A DNA stretch of 64,000 bases from Thermoplasmata archaeon (GTDB lineage Archaea > Thermoplasmatota > Thermoplasmata > Thermoplasmatales > Thermoplasmataceae), in assembly GCA_021846395.1 (NCBI GenBank), contig JAJZXB010000005.1, positions 62,001 to 126,000 of the forward strand. The letters are read 5' to 3'. Positions 25,438 through 35,163 of the stretch are shown one piece after another; positions within the stretch are counted from its first letter, which is position 1, and every line of letters starts with the position of its first letter. The translations under genes and the position numbers were made by a program. The notes beneath the pieces are model-generated. The model was given only the letters and a program-made list of their open reading frames with translations. It had not been told where the DNA came from and did no database searches.

Positions 25438-25737
25438 TCATCCGAATATAAAGCCCATGCCTTCCTTGGAACTGTTTTCTTCATTCTTTATTTTTTCATA
25501 TATTTTCTGTGACTTTTTATCGCCAAGCTCCTTAAGTGCTGATCCAAAAATTTCACCAACCCTTTTAAAAATATCTTCAGATCCCTCTATAATAACAATA
25601 TAGGACGAAGGATAACCATAATCTTCACCATTTTTGTACTGTATTGATTGCCTGCCAAGAATATCATCATTCAAAAGCTGGTCAAGCAGTTTATTTTCAG
25701 TTTTTTCCAATTCATATACTTTGAACATTAATTGCAT
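25438..25737 (-). CDS. Small conserved archaeal protein, possibly UPF0201-like
   Basis: A 99-residue acidic, cytoplasmic protein without cysteine pairs or membrane segments. The segment SSYIVIIEGSEDIFKRVGEI, followed by FGSALKELGDKKSQKIYEKI, suggests a small alpha/beta ferredoxin-like fold. The companionship with a UPF0200 kinase is familiar in archaea, which made me think of UPF0201 or exosome-linked proteins; this is a guess. It sits between cdc6 and the kinase in a tight minus-strand cluster. Confidence 0.6.
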   Translation of the reverse strand: MQLMFKVYELEKTENKLLDQLLNDDILGRQSIQYKNGEDYGYPSSYIVIIEGSEDIFKRVGEIFGSALKELGDKKSQKIYEKIKNEENSSKEGMGFIFG

Positions 25738-25762
25738 ATTGTTCTATTTTATTAAACATTTT

Positions 25763-27010
25763 TTATTCCTTATAGTCAAAATATTCATCAAAATTTGTTC
25801 TCAACTTTGTCTGTTTAACTATCTTTGAACCTTGAAAATTGCTGAATTCTGAATCTTCCATAATATACGACTTTATGTTTTCAATGGATCCCATGACCTT
25901 TATGAATTTTGTTCTTCCATATCTCCCCAAGCTTCTTGTATTGGTAGATATTAAGCCAAGGTCTTCCAGATCATTCAGTAAATCTGATATTCTCCTCATT
26001 GTCAGTGGCTGAAAGCCAAGTTCAAGGCTTATATTTTTGTAATTCTCATAAATTTCGCCGGTTACTGTAAGTTCTGTATCTGTTTCCTGTGTCAGTGATA
26101 CACTCAATAATACCATTTTTGAATGTATGGGTAGAGTTTTTATTGATTCCTTTAATATATTCATTTCAAATTTATCCCTGGCGTGGAAAACGTCATCAGC
26201 AGTGACTTTATTTTTCTGCTCACGCAAAACACTGTCTATTGCTATTCTCAAAAGGTCTATTGACTTTCTTGCATCACCGTGCTCCTGTGCTCCAAGGGCT
26301 GCGCACAGATTAATTGCTGAATCGTCTATGAATCCCCTTTTAATGACCCCATCTATCCTGAAGTTCAGTATATCCTTCAATTCTATTGCGTTATACGGTG
26401 GGAATATGACACTTTCCTGATTCAAGCGGCTCTGCACCCTTGCATCCAGCCTGTTTATAAAAGATGCTTCATTTGTTATACCAATTATTGATGAATTTGA
26501 GTCTGCAACTATCTTTAAATTAACATAAAGTGCATCGCTTCCGCTTTTCTGAATCAATTTATCTATTTCATCAAGAATTATTATTGTATATTTATTTGAT
26601 TTTTTTAATCTCCTTATAAGCTCAAAATATATTCTGTCCATTGGAAGCCCAAGTGCGGGAATTTGAGGCTCGCCAACATTGATTGAGTTTATTATGTATA
26701 CCAGTATGGAATACTGGGAATCGTAAATCTGGCAGTTGATATATATTGAATTTAACTTGCCAGAAACGGCCTCTGATAGCATATTCGTTACGTGGATAAT
26801 GGAAGATGTTTTTCCTGAACCGGATTTTCCGTAAAGCAATATGTTTGAGGCTATGCCACCATTTATTATGGATCCAAGAATTTTGGCTATTGAATTTATC
26901 TGGTTTTCTCTATGTGGAAAGGTATCTGGTATATAGGAACTGCTCAATTTCTTGAGATCGCCTATGACGTAATCATTATTTTTACTGTATTTTAGAAAGG
27001 GATTGTCCAT
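25763..27010 (-). CDS. cdc6: Orc1/Cdc6 replication initiator
   Basis: A 415-residue initiator ATPase from the ATG at 27010 (MDNPFLKYSKNNDYVIGDL). Walker A is YGKSGSGKTSSIIHV, Walker B is IIILDEIDKLI, sensor 1 is SSIIGITNEASF and the arginine finger region is NRLDARVQSRL. A C-terminal winged helix follows, ending LGLISTNTRSLGRYGRTKFI. It binds origin repeats and loads the replicative helicase. Archaeal origins often lie next to this gene, but the 84-base gap upstream shows no convincing repeat set. Confidence 0.95.
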   Translation of the reverse strand: MDNPFLKYSKNNDYVIGDLKKLSSSYIPDTFPHRENQINSIAKILGSIINGGIASNILLYGKSGSGKTSSIIHVTNMLSEAVSGKLNSIYINCQIYDSQYSILVYIINSINVGEPQIPALGLPMDRIYFELIRRLKKSNKYTIIILDEIDKLIQKSGSDALYVNLKIVADSNSSIIGITNEASFINRLDARVQSRLNQESVIFPPYNAIELKDILNFRIDGVIKRGFIDDSAINLCAALGAQEHGDARKSIDLLRIAIDSVLREQKNKVTADDVFHARDKFEMNILKESIKTLPIHSKMVLLSVSLTQETDTELTVTGEIYENYKNISLELGFQPLTMRRISDLLNDLEDLGLISTNTRSLGRYGRTKFIKVMGSIENIKSYIMEDSEFSNFQGSKIVKQTKLRTNFDEYFDYKE

Positions 27011-27094
27011 AATCATCAGATAATAAATAGCTATGTAACCCATATACTAAAATATTTTTTAACTGACTTTTTTACTGACTGTTTTACCGATAAT

Positions 27095-28378
27095 TTAATT
27101 AACATCATAGGGCATTACCTTCTTTCCAATATGGTTTTCAAGCAAGCCGACAAGGTACATTGAGCCTGTCACCAGAATACAGGACGACCTTTTGATGCCA
27201 TATTCATATGCTTCTATGGGGTCATTTATTATTTTTATTTCCCTGAACATAGTATATACCAGTTTCTTAATTTCCTCTGGTTTCATTGCACGCTCAGGAT
27301 CATTTGGTGTGGTAATTATAACCTCATCCGATAATTCACTTATGATTGAAAAGTATGAATAAACATCCTTATCTGAAAGCATTCCAACAATCAACAGTGG
27401 CTTTTTGTTTACTGTATTTTTGAATGAATTCACCAGTGCATGTGCAGCCGGAGGATTATGTGCAGAATCCATTACCACAAGAGGATCCGTGGATATCACG
27501 TCAAATCTTCCTGGCCATCTTGTTTCCTTAATTCCATCTATTATCATGGACTTATCAATATCGTCATTCAATACTTCTATGGAACTTATGGCAGTTGCAA
27601 TATTTTTTATCTGATATAAACCGGTATTTTTTGCCTCTATTTCATATTCATCTTTCTCCGTCTTCATTTTGAATCTGATACTTTTTATATCGTAGTTTAT
27701 GTCGGATATTTTACAGTAATCCTCAATTCTAATCAATTTTGAATTCCTTATTTCGCATAATTTTTTTATCTCCTTAACAACCTCTGGCTTATTATCAAGC
27801 AACACCACAGGCTTCTCATTCTTGATGATTCCTCCCTTTTCATATGCTATTGATGTTAAAGAGCAGCCAAGCTGCTGAAAATGTTCATAGCCTATCTGGG
27901 CTATTACACTTACCTCTGGATTTATTATATTCGTTGAATCAAGCCTTCCACCAAGACCCACTTCTATTGATGCGTAATCAGCTTTTTTGTCAGAAAAATA
28001 TTTAAATGCCATTACAGTTGTTGCTTCAAAAAATGTTGGATTTCTTCCTGTCTTTTCAAGATTTCTGATATAATCCATATTTTCTTCCATGAATTTTACT
28101 ATGTATCCATCATCTATCATTTCCCTATTGTATACTATTCTCTCATTGAAATTTATCAGATGCGGAGAAGTATATAATCCCGTTTTGTATTTCTGCCTTA
28201 AAATGCCATATATATAGGAGGATATTGAGCCCTTTCCATTGGTTCCAGCCACATGGATGTTCCTGAAATTATTCTGTGGATTGCCAAGATGAGCTGCAAA
28301 GTGTTTTGTTGCCGAAAGGTCAAGCTTTATGCCGAATCTTTTCATGCTGTATAAATAATTTAGAGTATCGTCTATCAT
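27095..28378 (-). CDS. folC: Folylpolyglutamate/dihydrofolate synthase (FolC, Mur-ligase family)
   Basis: A 427-residue Mur-ligase-type ATPase. The P-loop AGTNGKGSISSYIYG, the central VGLGGRLDSTNII and the C-terminal VMDSAHNPPAAHALV are FolC hallmarks. It adds glutamates to folate-like cofactors (a pterin cofactor in archaea). The next gene downstream is cdc6, with tenA upstream, all on the minus strand with short gaps; functional linkage is not obvious. Confidence 0.93.
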   Translation of the reverse strand: MIDDTLNYLYSMKRFGIKLDLSATKHFAAHLGNPQNNFRNIHVAGTNGKGSISSYIYGILRQKYKTGLYTSPHLINFNERIVYNREMIDDGYIVKFMEENMDYIRNLEKTGRNPTFFEATTVMAFKYFSDKKADYASIEVGLGGRLDSTNIINPEVSVIAQIGYEHFQQLGCSLTSIAYEKGGIIKNEKPVVLLDNKPEVVKEIKKLCEIRNSKLIRIEDYCKISDINYDIKSIRFKMKTEKDEYEIEAKNTGLYQIKNIATAISSIEVLNDDIDKSMIIDGIKETRWPGRFDVISTDPLVVMDSAHNPPAAHALVNSFKNTVNKKPLLIVGMLSDKDVYSYFSIISELSDEVIITTPNDPERAMKPEEIKKLVYTMFREIKIINDPIEAYEYGIKRSSCILVTGSMYLVGLLENHIGKKVMPYDVN

Positions 28379-28403
28379 TTACATGCCTATATTAATCCAA
28401 TAT

Positions 28404-29015
28404 TTATAGTAAGTTATAGCAGAATATCCAGTAATTCAACTCATATAAAAGGCCAAATTTGAATGTGTTCCTTTCCTCAAAATATAGCTCCTTATTTTTT
28501 AGGATGTTAAAGTATTTTTCCGTAATGTCCGTATAACCTTTGGATTTATAAAAATCAAACCAGAATTTGAATTTATCATCATCTGCATCGGAATTTTTCG
28601 CTATATATTCATATGACCACTGGCATGGAAACATTGAGATCATGCCCATATATTCACTTTCTCTGGCCCATCTTATCAAATGGTTAACGTATGAATATGT
28701 TGTGTAATTCATCATGTCATCATTTATATCATCTTTTTTAATTTTATACATTTCAAGCATGTCCCTGTGAAATATGGGTTCCTCACTGCCGATCATTTCA
28801 AACAGTGATTTTATGTACTCATTTTTTGCATTTGTTTTAATTGTATTTCCCGCTTTTTTATAATATTTTAAATATATGTCATCCTGTATCAGATAATGCT
28901 TGAATTTTTCATCGCTTAGTTCCCCTGTTTCCATTTCTTTTATAAATTCTGTATCCATGATGCTTTTTATTATGCTCTGAATTTCATCTGTTTCTATATA
29001 TTCCTGAATATTCAT
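28404..29015 (-). CDS. tenA: TenA/thiaminase II family protein
   Basis: About 203 residues from the ATG at 29015, which sits 26 bases after a TATA-like aaatatataata on the minus strand; a TTG five codons earlier is the alternative. The all-helical TenA pattern is clear: FKHYLIQDDIYLKYYKKAG, SEEPIFHRDMLE, and FPCQWSYEYIA with the cysteine of the active site region. TenA enzymes salvage pyrimidine fragments of degraded thiamine. No thiamine synthesis genes or TPP riboswitch are visible nearby. Confidence 0.88.
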   Translation of the reverse strand: MNIQEYIETDEIQSIIKSIMDTEFIKEMETGELSDEKFKHYLIQDDIYLKYYKKAGNTIKTNAKNEYIKSLFEMIGSEEPIFHRDMLEMYKIKKDDINDDMMNYTTYSYVNHLIRWARESEYMGMISMFPCQWSYEYIAKNSDADDDKFKFWFDFYKSKGYTDITEKYFNILKNKELYFEERNTFKFGLLYELNYWIFCYNLL

Positions 29016-29328
29016 ATTTTGCAAATTCAAAAATATTATATATTTTTATTCCCTGTAATTCTTATCTCTGGTTCAATTATCAGGAAATATTTTTATGCAA
29101 CAGTATATCTGTGATGCCGCTTTTAAATTTGCATTGCCAGAAGAAGATGTGGCGAATTTAGCAGATTCATCAGTGCCCTTAATCACACAATTGCATTTTA
29201 AAAAATTATGCAGCATGAATGGTACTACATTTTCAAATGATTTCATGTGTATATCAGGCATAAAATTTTTCAAAGAATTCACAACATAAAATTGCTATAG
29301 GGTTAAAATTAAAATTTATAATCAAAAT
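29016..29328. other. Gene-free stretch between tenA and the ABC exporter genes
   Basis: Contains the tenA promoter near 29035-29045. A 65-codon open frame occurs on the plus strand (29095-29289) and a 69-codon one on the minus strand (29282-29073). They oppose each other, match nothing I recognise and have no clear promoter, so neither is called. It may be the decayed end of an old gene. Confidence 0.35.
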
Positions 29329-30237
29329 TTATTTTTCTCCAAGAATGGATATATATGCTTCCTCCAGGTCAGAACCGGATGATTCGTATGATATTACAGG
29401 AGCGATATTCATCACGTTTTTTAGTATATCTGCCCTCTCATCCTCCTTTCCTGAATATTTTATTGTTGCTGTTCTGTCCTTCACACCAATAATGCTGTAA
29501 TTTGATTTTAACTGTTTCAGCATATTGCTATCAATGTCCTTTATGAATTCAATTTTGACAGCGTTGGTATTGAATTCCCTCGTTATCTCATCTACCTTTC
29601 CTGACTTTAATACCTTTCCCCTATTGAGAAATATTACATCATCGCATGTTTCTGATACCTCTGTCAGTATATGTGAGGAAAAGAATACAAGCTTATCTTT
29701 CTTAAGTTTTAATATAAAATCTCTGAAAATTTTTCTTTCAAATGGGTCAAGGCCACTTGTTGGCTCATCCAGTATGACTATATCTGGATCTGGAATCAAT
29801 ACCGCAGCAAAGACAACTCTCTGCCTCTGGCCCTTTGACAGCTTTCCAATTTTGTTTTCCAGTGGTGGCAGTTTCAATGCATCAAAATACTCATCTATTT
29901 TCCTATTTATTGTGCTTTTATCAACACCTCTTAGCTCACCTATAAATTGCAAGGCATCTCTGACCTTTAAATAAGGATAGGGAAGTGGAGTTTCAATCAT
30001 GGAACCAACACCCATCAATGCTTTTTTCGGATGCTTATTTACATTTATGCCATTCAATTCAACCGTTCCATTCGAAGGCCTGAGCAAATTTGTCATGACC
30101 TTTAAAGTGGTTGTTTTTCCTGCACCGTTTGGACCGAGATACCCTATTGCCTCCGGTTTATTGTAATCAAATGATACCCTGTCCAGAGCCTTGAATTTGC
30201 TATAATTTTTAGTTACATCATTAAATGATATTTCCAT
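29329..30237 (-). CDS. ABC transporter ATP-binding protein (ABC-2 exporter type)
   Basis: A 302-residue ATPase. Walker A is YLGPNGAGKTTTLKVM, the signature is GKLSKGQRQRVVFA, Walker B with D-loop is IVILDEPTSGLDPFER, and the switch histidine is in FFSSHILTEV. A C-terminal extension of about 80 residues is typical of drug or membrane-protein exporters. The membrane partner is encoded immediately upstream, 2 bases away. The substrate is unknown. Confidence 0.95.
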   Translation of the reverse strand: MEISFNDVTKNYSKFKALDRVSFDYNKPEAIGYLGPNGAGKTTTLKVMTNLLRPSNGTVELNGINVNKHPKKALMGVGSMIETPLPYPYLKVRDALQFIGELRGVDKSTINRKIDEYFDALKLPPLENKIGKLSKGQRQRVVFAAVLIPDPDIVILDEPTSGLDPFERKIFRDFILKLKKDKLVFFSSHILTEVSETCDDVIFLNRGKVLKSGKVDEITREFNTNAVKIEFIKDIDSNMLKQLKSNYSIIGVKDRTATIKYSGKEDERADILKNVMNIAPVISYESSGSDLEEAYISILGEK

Positions 30238-30239
30238 AT

Positions 30240-31064
30240 TTATCCCTCTATTTGCCTCCTTGAATATATTAAAATTGCCAGAATGCCGAAAATTAGTAGA
30301 TATAATAATGCTACTTCTATACCCTGGTAAAATGTTGGGTTGAATGAGTATGTTTTTATGCTGGTTGTTATGTGTGTCACAACCTTCGCTGCTGGGTATG
30401 GTTTTTGGAAAACAAGATAGGATGCTGATCCTGCAAATGTTATCAGGAAATATGGGTCTATTCCATTAAGGGAACTCAGAACATTTGAAATAAGAGGAAA
30501 AACAATCAGCAAAATCGATATTGATGATATTATTCCAACAGTTGAACTTTTAAAAACAGAGCTTAAAAATCCTGACAGCATCAGTGTTCCTGCCATAAAT
30601 AACAATGTCATCAGCAGGCTTTTTCCAGCCAGGTTTGTTAGATTTCCATATAAATAAAACGATCCAATGTATCCCACAAGAACATAAAGGAATATAATAA
30701 TGAATGATGATATCAATGCTGCCGTGTATTTGCCCATGAATAGCACTGATCTTTTTACTGGCTGAACAAGGATATAATATGCAGAATTTGTACCTGTATC
30801 GGTGGATATAAGATCACCACCAAAGAATGCTGCAACAACCACAACTATTGTGCTAAATAATATAGATAGGTAATTATACATATATATAGCGGAATTCTCA
30901 CTTTTTAAAAAGCTATATTCATAATGAAAGGTTAAAGTAGTTTCTATTATTGAAATAGCAAGTGAAAAAATTACAAGCCCTATAAATCTCTTTGTCCTCA
31001 TATAGGAAAGCAGTTGATACTTAAAAGATATGGCAAATTGATTAATGTCTCTGTCTTTTTCCAT
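30240..31064 (-). CDS. ABC-2 type permease subunit
   Basis: A 274-residue membrane protein with six hydrophobic segments, the first near residues 28-48. It has the ABC-2 pattern of a cytoplasmic start, an early DLISTDTGTNSAYYILVQP loop and helices 2-6. It pairs with the ATPase gene directly downstream. Export of a drug, lipid or surface component is likely but cannot be specified. Confidence 0.88.
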   Translation of the reverse strand: MEKDRDINQFAISFKYQLLSYMRTKRFIGLVIFSLAISIIETTLTFHYEYSFLKSENSAIYMYNYLSILFSTIVVVVAAFFGGDLISTDTGTNSAYYILVQPVKRSVLFMGKYTAALISSFIIIFLYVLVGYIGSFYLYGNLTNLAGKSLLMTLLFMAGTLMLSGFLSSVFKSSTVGIISSISILLIVFPLISNVLSSLNGIDPYFLITFAGSASYLVFQKPYPAAKVVTHITTSIKTYSFNPTFYQGIEVALLYLLIFGILAILIYSRRQIEG

Positions 31065-31175
31065 ATAATAGCAATAAATGTGTTGTATATAAACTTTGGT
31101 TATATAATTTATTTCAGTAAATATTTCTATTTCCTTAATAACAATAAATTATAAACATTTAATGCATTGTTGATT

Positions 31176-31814
31176 ATGGAAAGCAGTGTTTACATTTTTG
31201 ATGGAATGGATTATATGAAGGTTTTAAATTTTCAAAGGCATTTAAATGAGCTTAGAAACAATGATAAAATAGGCGATTCATTTATCATTTTAGAGCACGA
31301 TGATGTTTACACATCAGGAGTTCATTATAAGGGCAATACCAAGGGCATAATAAAAACTGAAAGGGGAGGGTATTTAACATATCACGGCCCCGGGCAACTT
31401 GTAACATACTTTATTGTCAATTTAAAAGAAAGAAAAATGAATGCCATGGATATTATAATAAAGATTCAGAACACGATTATGGAGCTTCTGGAAAAATATG
31501 GCATAGAAGCTCATGCAGAATTTAATGAAAAAACAGGTGTCTGGGTGGGCAATAAGAAGATATGCTCCATTGGCCTGGCAATAAAGGGATTTTCAACACT
31601 TCATGGCATGGCACTTAACGTGAATACCGACCTGAATAAATTCTTAAAAATAAATCCCTGTAATTTTAATCCCGATATAATGACGTCGATGGAAAATATT
31701 CTCGGAAACAGATTGAATTATGGGAAAATAAAAGGTGAATATTTAAAAATATTACTGAAGGATTTCAACATAGAAAAATACAGTATAATAAAAAGCATTG
31801 AAAATAATTATTGA
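31176..31814 (+). CDS. lipB: Octanoyl-/lipoyl-transferase LipB
   Basis: About 212 residues from the ATG at 31176, which lies 26 bases after a TATA-like stretch (31146-31155); TTG codons at 31167 and 31170 are alternatives. LipB moves octanoate from acyl carrier protein to lipoyl domains. The motifs are ERGGYLTYHGPGQLVTYF, NKKICSIGLAIKGFSTLHG with the lysine, and NPCNFNPDIM with the catalytic cysteine. Archaea often use LplA instead, so a LipB is worth noting. Lipoylated 2-oxoacid dehydrogenases are known in Thermoplasmatales. It converges on and overlaps by 7 bases the aminotransferase gene. Confidence 0.9.
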   Translation: MESSVYIFDGMDYMKVLNFQRHLNELRNNDKIGDSFIILEHDDVYTSGVHYKGNTKGIIKTERGGYLTYHGPGQLVTYFIVNLKERKMNAMDIIIKIQNTIMELLEKYGIEAHAEFNEKTGVWVGNKKICSIGLAIKGFSTLHGMALNVNTDLNKFLKINPCNFNPDIMTSMENILGNRLNYGKIKGEYLKILLKDFNIEKYSIIKSIENNY

Positions 31815-32953
31815 TGCATAAAATATTCCTGTGCGGCTTCCACTCCTGATGGAACCTTTTTTCCCATTTCATTCAACGTTTTTTCTATAACCGATACAGT
31901 TGAAATTGCATCATTTGCATTCACATTGCCCATATGCCCTATCCTTATGTATTTTCCGGCATATTCTGGTACTATACCAGTACCCATCTCAACATTTGAC
32001 TTTAAACATTTATTCAAAAATGTATTCATATCAAGGCCATCAAGCATCATTGCTGTAACTGTATGGCTCGCAAAACCCTTTTCTGCCATGATCTTCATGT
32101 CCATTCCGTTCAAACCAGCACCTATTATGCCTGAAACCAGTGTGTGCCTTTTTATTCTGTTTTCCATCGTTTCATTTTTTATGAGTTCAAAGGATTTTTC
32201 CAGTGAAAATACTGTATGGACTGGAAGTGTTGTATAATAGCCTGATTTTCCACTCTGGAAATTTTTCATTACATTGATCCATTTGCTCAAATCTGTGTAA
32301 TATCCTGAAATTGAATCTTCCCTTATATTCTCAACAGCTTTTGGTGATAAAACCATAAGGGCTGCACCTGGCGGGGTTGCTATTGCCTTCTGACTTCCGG
32401 TCAGGCATACATCAATGCCCCAATCCTGAACCATGAGTTCCTCGGCGGATGCACTGGCAACGGCATCAACCACGATTAAATCTACCCTGTCCCTTATTTT
32501 TTTAACCAGAGACTTTACGGGATATAAAACACCGGTGCTTGTTTCTACTTGAGTTACTGTAACCATTCTGTACTTTTCTCTGGATAGCTCATCAAGAACC
32601 TGATCTTCAGGAATGGCTTTTCCTGGTTCTGCCCTCAATAATTTATATTTTACATCATACCTTGAAAATATTTCCTTCCAGCGGTCCCCAAAAACTCCGG
32701 AACTGACTATCAGGATTTTATCATCCTTCTTTAGAAGTGATGTCACGCTCTCCATGCCCATTGTTCCACTCCCAGGCATTATGAATGGCTGGTAATATTC
32801 TGCATTCATCACGTATTTCAGACCATTCAGGGCATTTTTCATTGATGTGACAAATTCCGGAGAGGCAAAACCGGAATTATCCTTAACTCCTGCCAGTAAA
32901 ACATCATCATCTATCATTACAGGCCCAACATGCATCAATAATTTTCTGCTCAT
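31808..32953 (-). CDS. Class V aminotransferase (alanine/serine-glyoxylate aminotransferase type)
   Basis: A PLP aminotransferase of 381 residues from the ATG at 32953 (MSRKLLMHVGPVMIDDDV); a longer frame starts at 32974. The PLP lysine is in LTGSQKAIATPPGAA and the aspartate motif is VVDAVASASAEEL. C-terminal RIGHMGNVNANDAISTVSVI is typical of the AGXT group. It transfers amino groups between alanine or serine and glyoxylate or pyruvate. Substrate preference is uncertain. Confidence 0.9.
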   Translation of the reverse strand: MSRKLLMHVGPVMIDDDVLLAGVKDNSGFASPEFVTSMKNALNGLKYVMNAEYYQPFIMPGSGTMGMESVTSLLKKDDKILIVSSGVFGDRWKEIFSRYDVKYKLLRAEPGKAIPEDQVLDELSREKYRMVTVTQVETSTGVLYPVKSLVKKIRDRVDLIVVDAVASASAEELMVQDWGIDVCLTGSQKAIATPPGAALMVLSPKAVENIREDSISGYYTDLSKWINVMKNFQSGKSGYYTTLPVHTVFSLEKSFELIKNETMENRIKRHTLVSGIIGAGLNGMDMKIMAEKGFASHTVTAMMLDGLDMNTFLNKCLKSNVEMGTGIVPEYAGKYIRIGHMGNVNANDAISTVSVIEKTLNEMGKKVPSGVEAAQEYFMHQ

Positions 32954-33064
32954 AATTATAAAATGAATTATCAAATATAAAGCTATCTCCGTTTATGATA
33001 TAATTTATCTCTTCCAATCCTAAGGCTAATTTTAAACTGATCATAACCGGCATTTTACTACCAC

Positions 33065-33262
33065 AATGGGAAAGCTTCGTTCATATAAGGAGTTATCTGG
33101 CATGCAGGTAAAGTGTAAAATAATCAATATCATGAAGAAATTCGCAGGAAGATTCATAATTGTTACAGATACGGATCTGTACGTGTCGAAACAGTGAAAG
33201 GTTACATGGACCTCTGGAAGATAGAAAGAATAGAAGCCCACGTGTTTGTATATCAGAAGTGA
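33065..33262 (+). pseudogene. Relic of an IS4/IS1634-type transposase
   Basis: The frame from 33065 ends with KKFAGRFIIVTDTDLYVSKQ and stop. One frame over, VKGYMDLWKIERIEAHVFVY continues. Together they match the end of the DDE domain of IS1634-like transposases (GRFILVTDTDL, then YKDLWxIER, then AHVFV), with a frameshift and an internal deletion. The surrounding 33000-33400 sequence is likely remaining element DNA, but no ends are visible. Confidence 0.65.
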
Positions 33263-33414
33263 ATTATTCGCAAGTTACCCTCTGAAAGCCAAATTTAAAT
33301 TGACAAGATTCAGAGATAAAACATCGATATTCAAAAAATATAAAGGGCTTGGAACCTTTGCTTGATCTGTGCTGGAAATTTTAAATTCTTATCTAAATAA
33401 AATTCGATTTAAGA

Positions 33415-35163
33415 TCAATATAGAGAAACTATAACTATGATTGAAATAAAAGCAATTATCATGTATATCATGTATGTGCTTATTGAGCTGTTCATAATTT
33501 TATAACTTATGTACTTTGTTAATTTTCTGTAGGATGAGGCGATTCTTATCATGAAATACCAGAATATATCTACTGTCTCAAGATCACTTTTTCCACTGTT
33601 TGTTTTCAGTATTTTTTTCAGCATCAATCTTATATTGCTTGAGTATGTGAATGAATTGTATGTTTCATTGTTTTCTATACCGGTATTCCAGCGTTTAACA
33701 GTTCTTGTTTTTGGCTTTCCAAAGACAAGGTATGCAAGCAATGTGAAAAAAAGGGTTATAAGTACAACATATATTGGAGATAGCAATCCAAAATCAGCTG
33801 GGCCGAATCTTGATTCTATCATAAATCCATTGAAAATAAGAACATTTGGTATACCGGAAATATATTCTTTGCCTATCAATAAAAATGATATTGAGAATAG
33901 AAAAACAAGCATTACACCGGTTGAAAAAATTGTATATGTTTCCAGATTGTTTTTATTATTTTTTTTACTGTGATTATCCGTGAAATAATAAACTTTAAAC
34001 ATTGCTGCAGTGGCAAATCCCTCCCCCATTGCAAGTAATGATCCTCCAATTATTGAAGATATTCCTATTGCCCCCTGAATAAATGCCCCCATGAAGAATG
34101 ATTCAAGAATCATCCATGTCCCAAGGCCGCCAATACCTGGAAATAAGCCAGATAATGATGATAATATGAAGAATTTTCCCATTCTGGCTAGAAGTCCTTT
34201 ATTATCTGAAATGCCGCTGAAATATTCTGTCCCTGTATTGCCGATAGTTAAGAAAAGGCCTGTTTTTGCTATTGAATGAGACATTGCAAATATTAAAATT
34301 GATATCAAAACAAATGCCCTAAATATACCATCATTTATTGCAATATATAAGCCAAGAGCGGATAATAAGGTTCCATTGTTTTCTATAGTGCTGAACCCTC
34401 CCAGGGATTTCATATTTTCAGATATATATGCATACAGGGATCCAAACATAACAGAAATTATTCCTATTGCAATGAATAATATTCCAATTACTTCTGACAC
34501 CGGAGATAGCAAAGCAAGCTTTGTGATGCCATAAACACCCATTAGGGTCATCGTTGCACTGAATATGGCTGATGAATTTGCAGGTGCACTTCCATGGGCT
34601 ATTGGAAGCCATTCACTTATCATGAATGGAGTTAATCCCATCTTTGACATCGCCCCGAGGGTAAATATCAGTAAAACATAATCGTTGTTTATTTTATTGA
34701 ATCCAAAAGTTCCAGTGTAATAATATGATAATACAGCAGATACCATTATCAAAACGGTTGAAATTTCGGAAAAGAACATGAAAACATAGGCTTCTATGTC
34801 ATTTTTTTTATTTATTGCCACAGTTAAATACGCGGGTATTGACATTATTTCCCAGCCAGCTATGAATACCAGAAAATTGTTTGCATATAGTATTGTCATC
34901 ATTCCTGCAATGGTTAAAATAAATAGAGGAGCCAGCCATTTACCATAATTTTTGCCATATGATAATGAGTATATCGATGTTATTGTCCACACTATTCCTG
35001 CTATTAAATAAAAATATGTTATGTAATCAAATGTTCGATAGGTGAATGCTATGAAAATTATTGATGATACTGCGGATAATATATAACCCCAATTCCTGTA
35101 TTTTATTGATATTATGACAGAAACAAATATTAAAATTAATGGAAGGTAATATATGATATTCAT
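33415..35163 (-). CDS. Proton-translocating antiporter-like subunit (HyfB/NuoL-NuoN type)
   Basis: A 582-residue membrane protein with about 14-16 hydrophobic segments, last gene of the hydrogenase-related operon. The conserved core includes the glutamate in FIAGWEIMSIPAYL and the lysine-bearing LGAMSKMGLTPFMISEWLP. The HSIAKTG histidine/lysine motif near the middle belongs to the ion channel of Mrp-type antiporter subunits. A poorly conserved C-terminal extension follows. It would pump protons or sodium when the soluble arm passes electrons. Its ATG overlaps the end of the small-subunit gene by 4 bases. Confidence 0.88.
   Translation of the reverse strand: MNIIYYLPLILIFVSVIISIKYRNWGYILSAVSSIIFIAFTYRTFDYITYFYLIAGIVWTITSIYSLSYGKNYGKWLAPLFILTIAGMMTILYANNFLVFIAGWEIMSIPAYLTVAINKKNDIEAYVFMFFSEISTVLIMVSAVLSYYYTGTFGFNKINNDYVLLIFTLGAMSKMGLTPFMISEWLPIAHGSAPANSSAIFSATMTLMGVYGITKLALLSPVSEVIGILFIAIGIISVMFGSLYAYISENMKSLGGFSTIENNGTLLSALGLYIAINDGIFRAFVLISILIFAMSHSIAKTGLFLTIGNTGTEYFSGISDNKGLLARMGKFFILSSLSGLFPGIGGLGTWMILESFFMGAFIQGAIGISSIIGGSLLAMGEGFATAAMFKVYYFTDNHSKKNNKNNLETYTIFSTGVMLVFLFSISFLLIGKEYISGIPNVLIFNGFMIESRFGPADFGLLSPIYVVLITLFFTLLAYLVFGKPKTRTVKRWNTGIENNETYNSFTYSSNIRLMLKKILKTNSGKSDLETVDIFWYFMIRIASSYRKLTKYISYKIMNSSISTYMIYMIIAFISIIVIVSLY

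Noticed and set aside
27011-27094. Replication origin next to cdc6
   Set aside because: The gap is only 84 bases, and beyond two short actgac repeats there is no set of inverted origin-box repeats or clear unwinding element.
29095-29289. Small gene on either strand between tenA and the ABC exporter
   Set aside because: Opposed frames of 65 and 69 codons with no family match and no promoter at a convincing distance; probably chance or decay.
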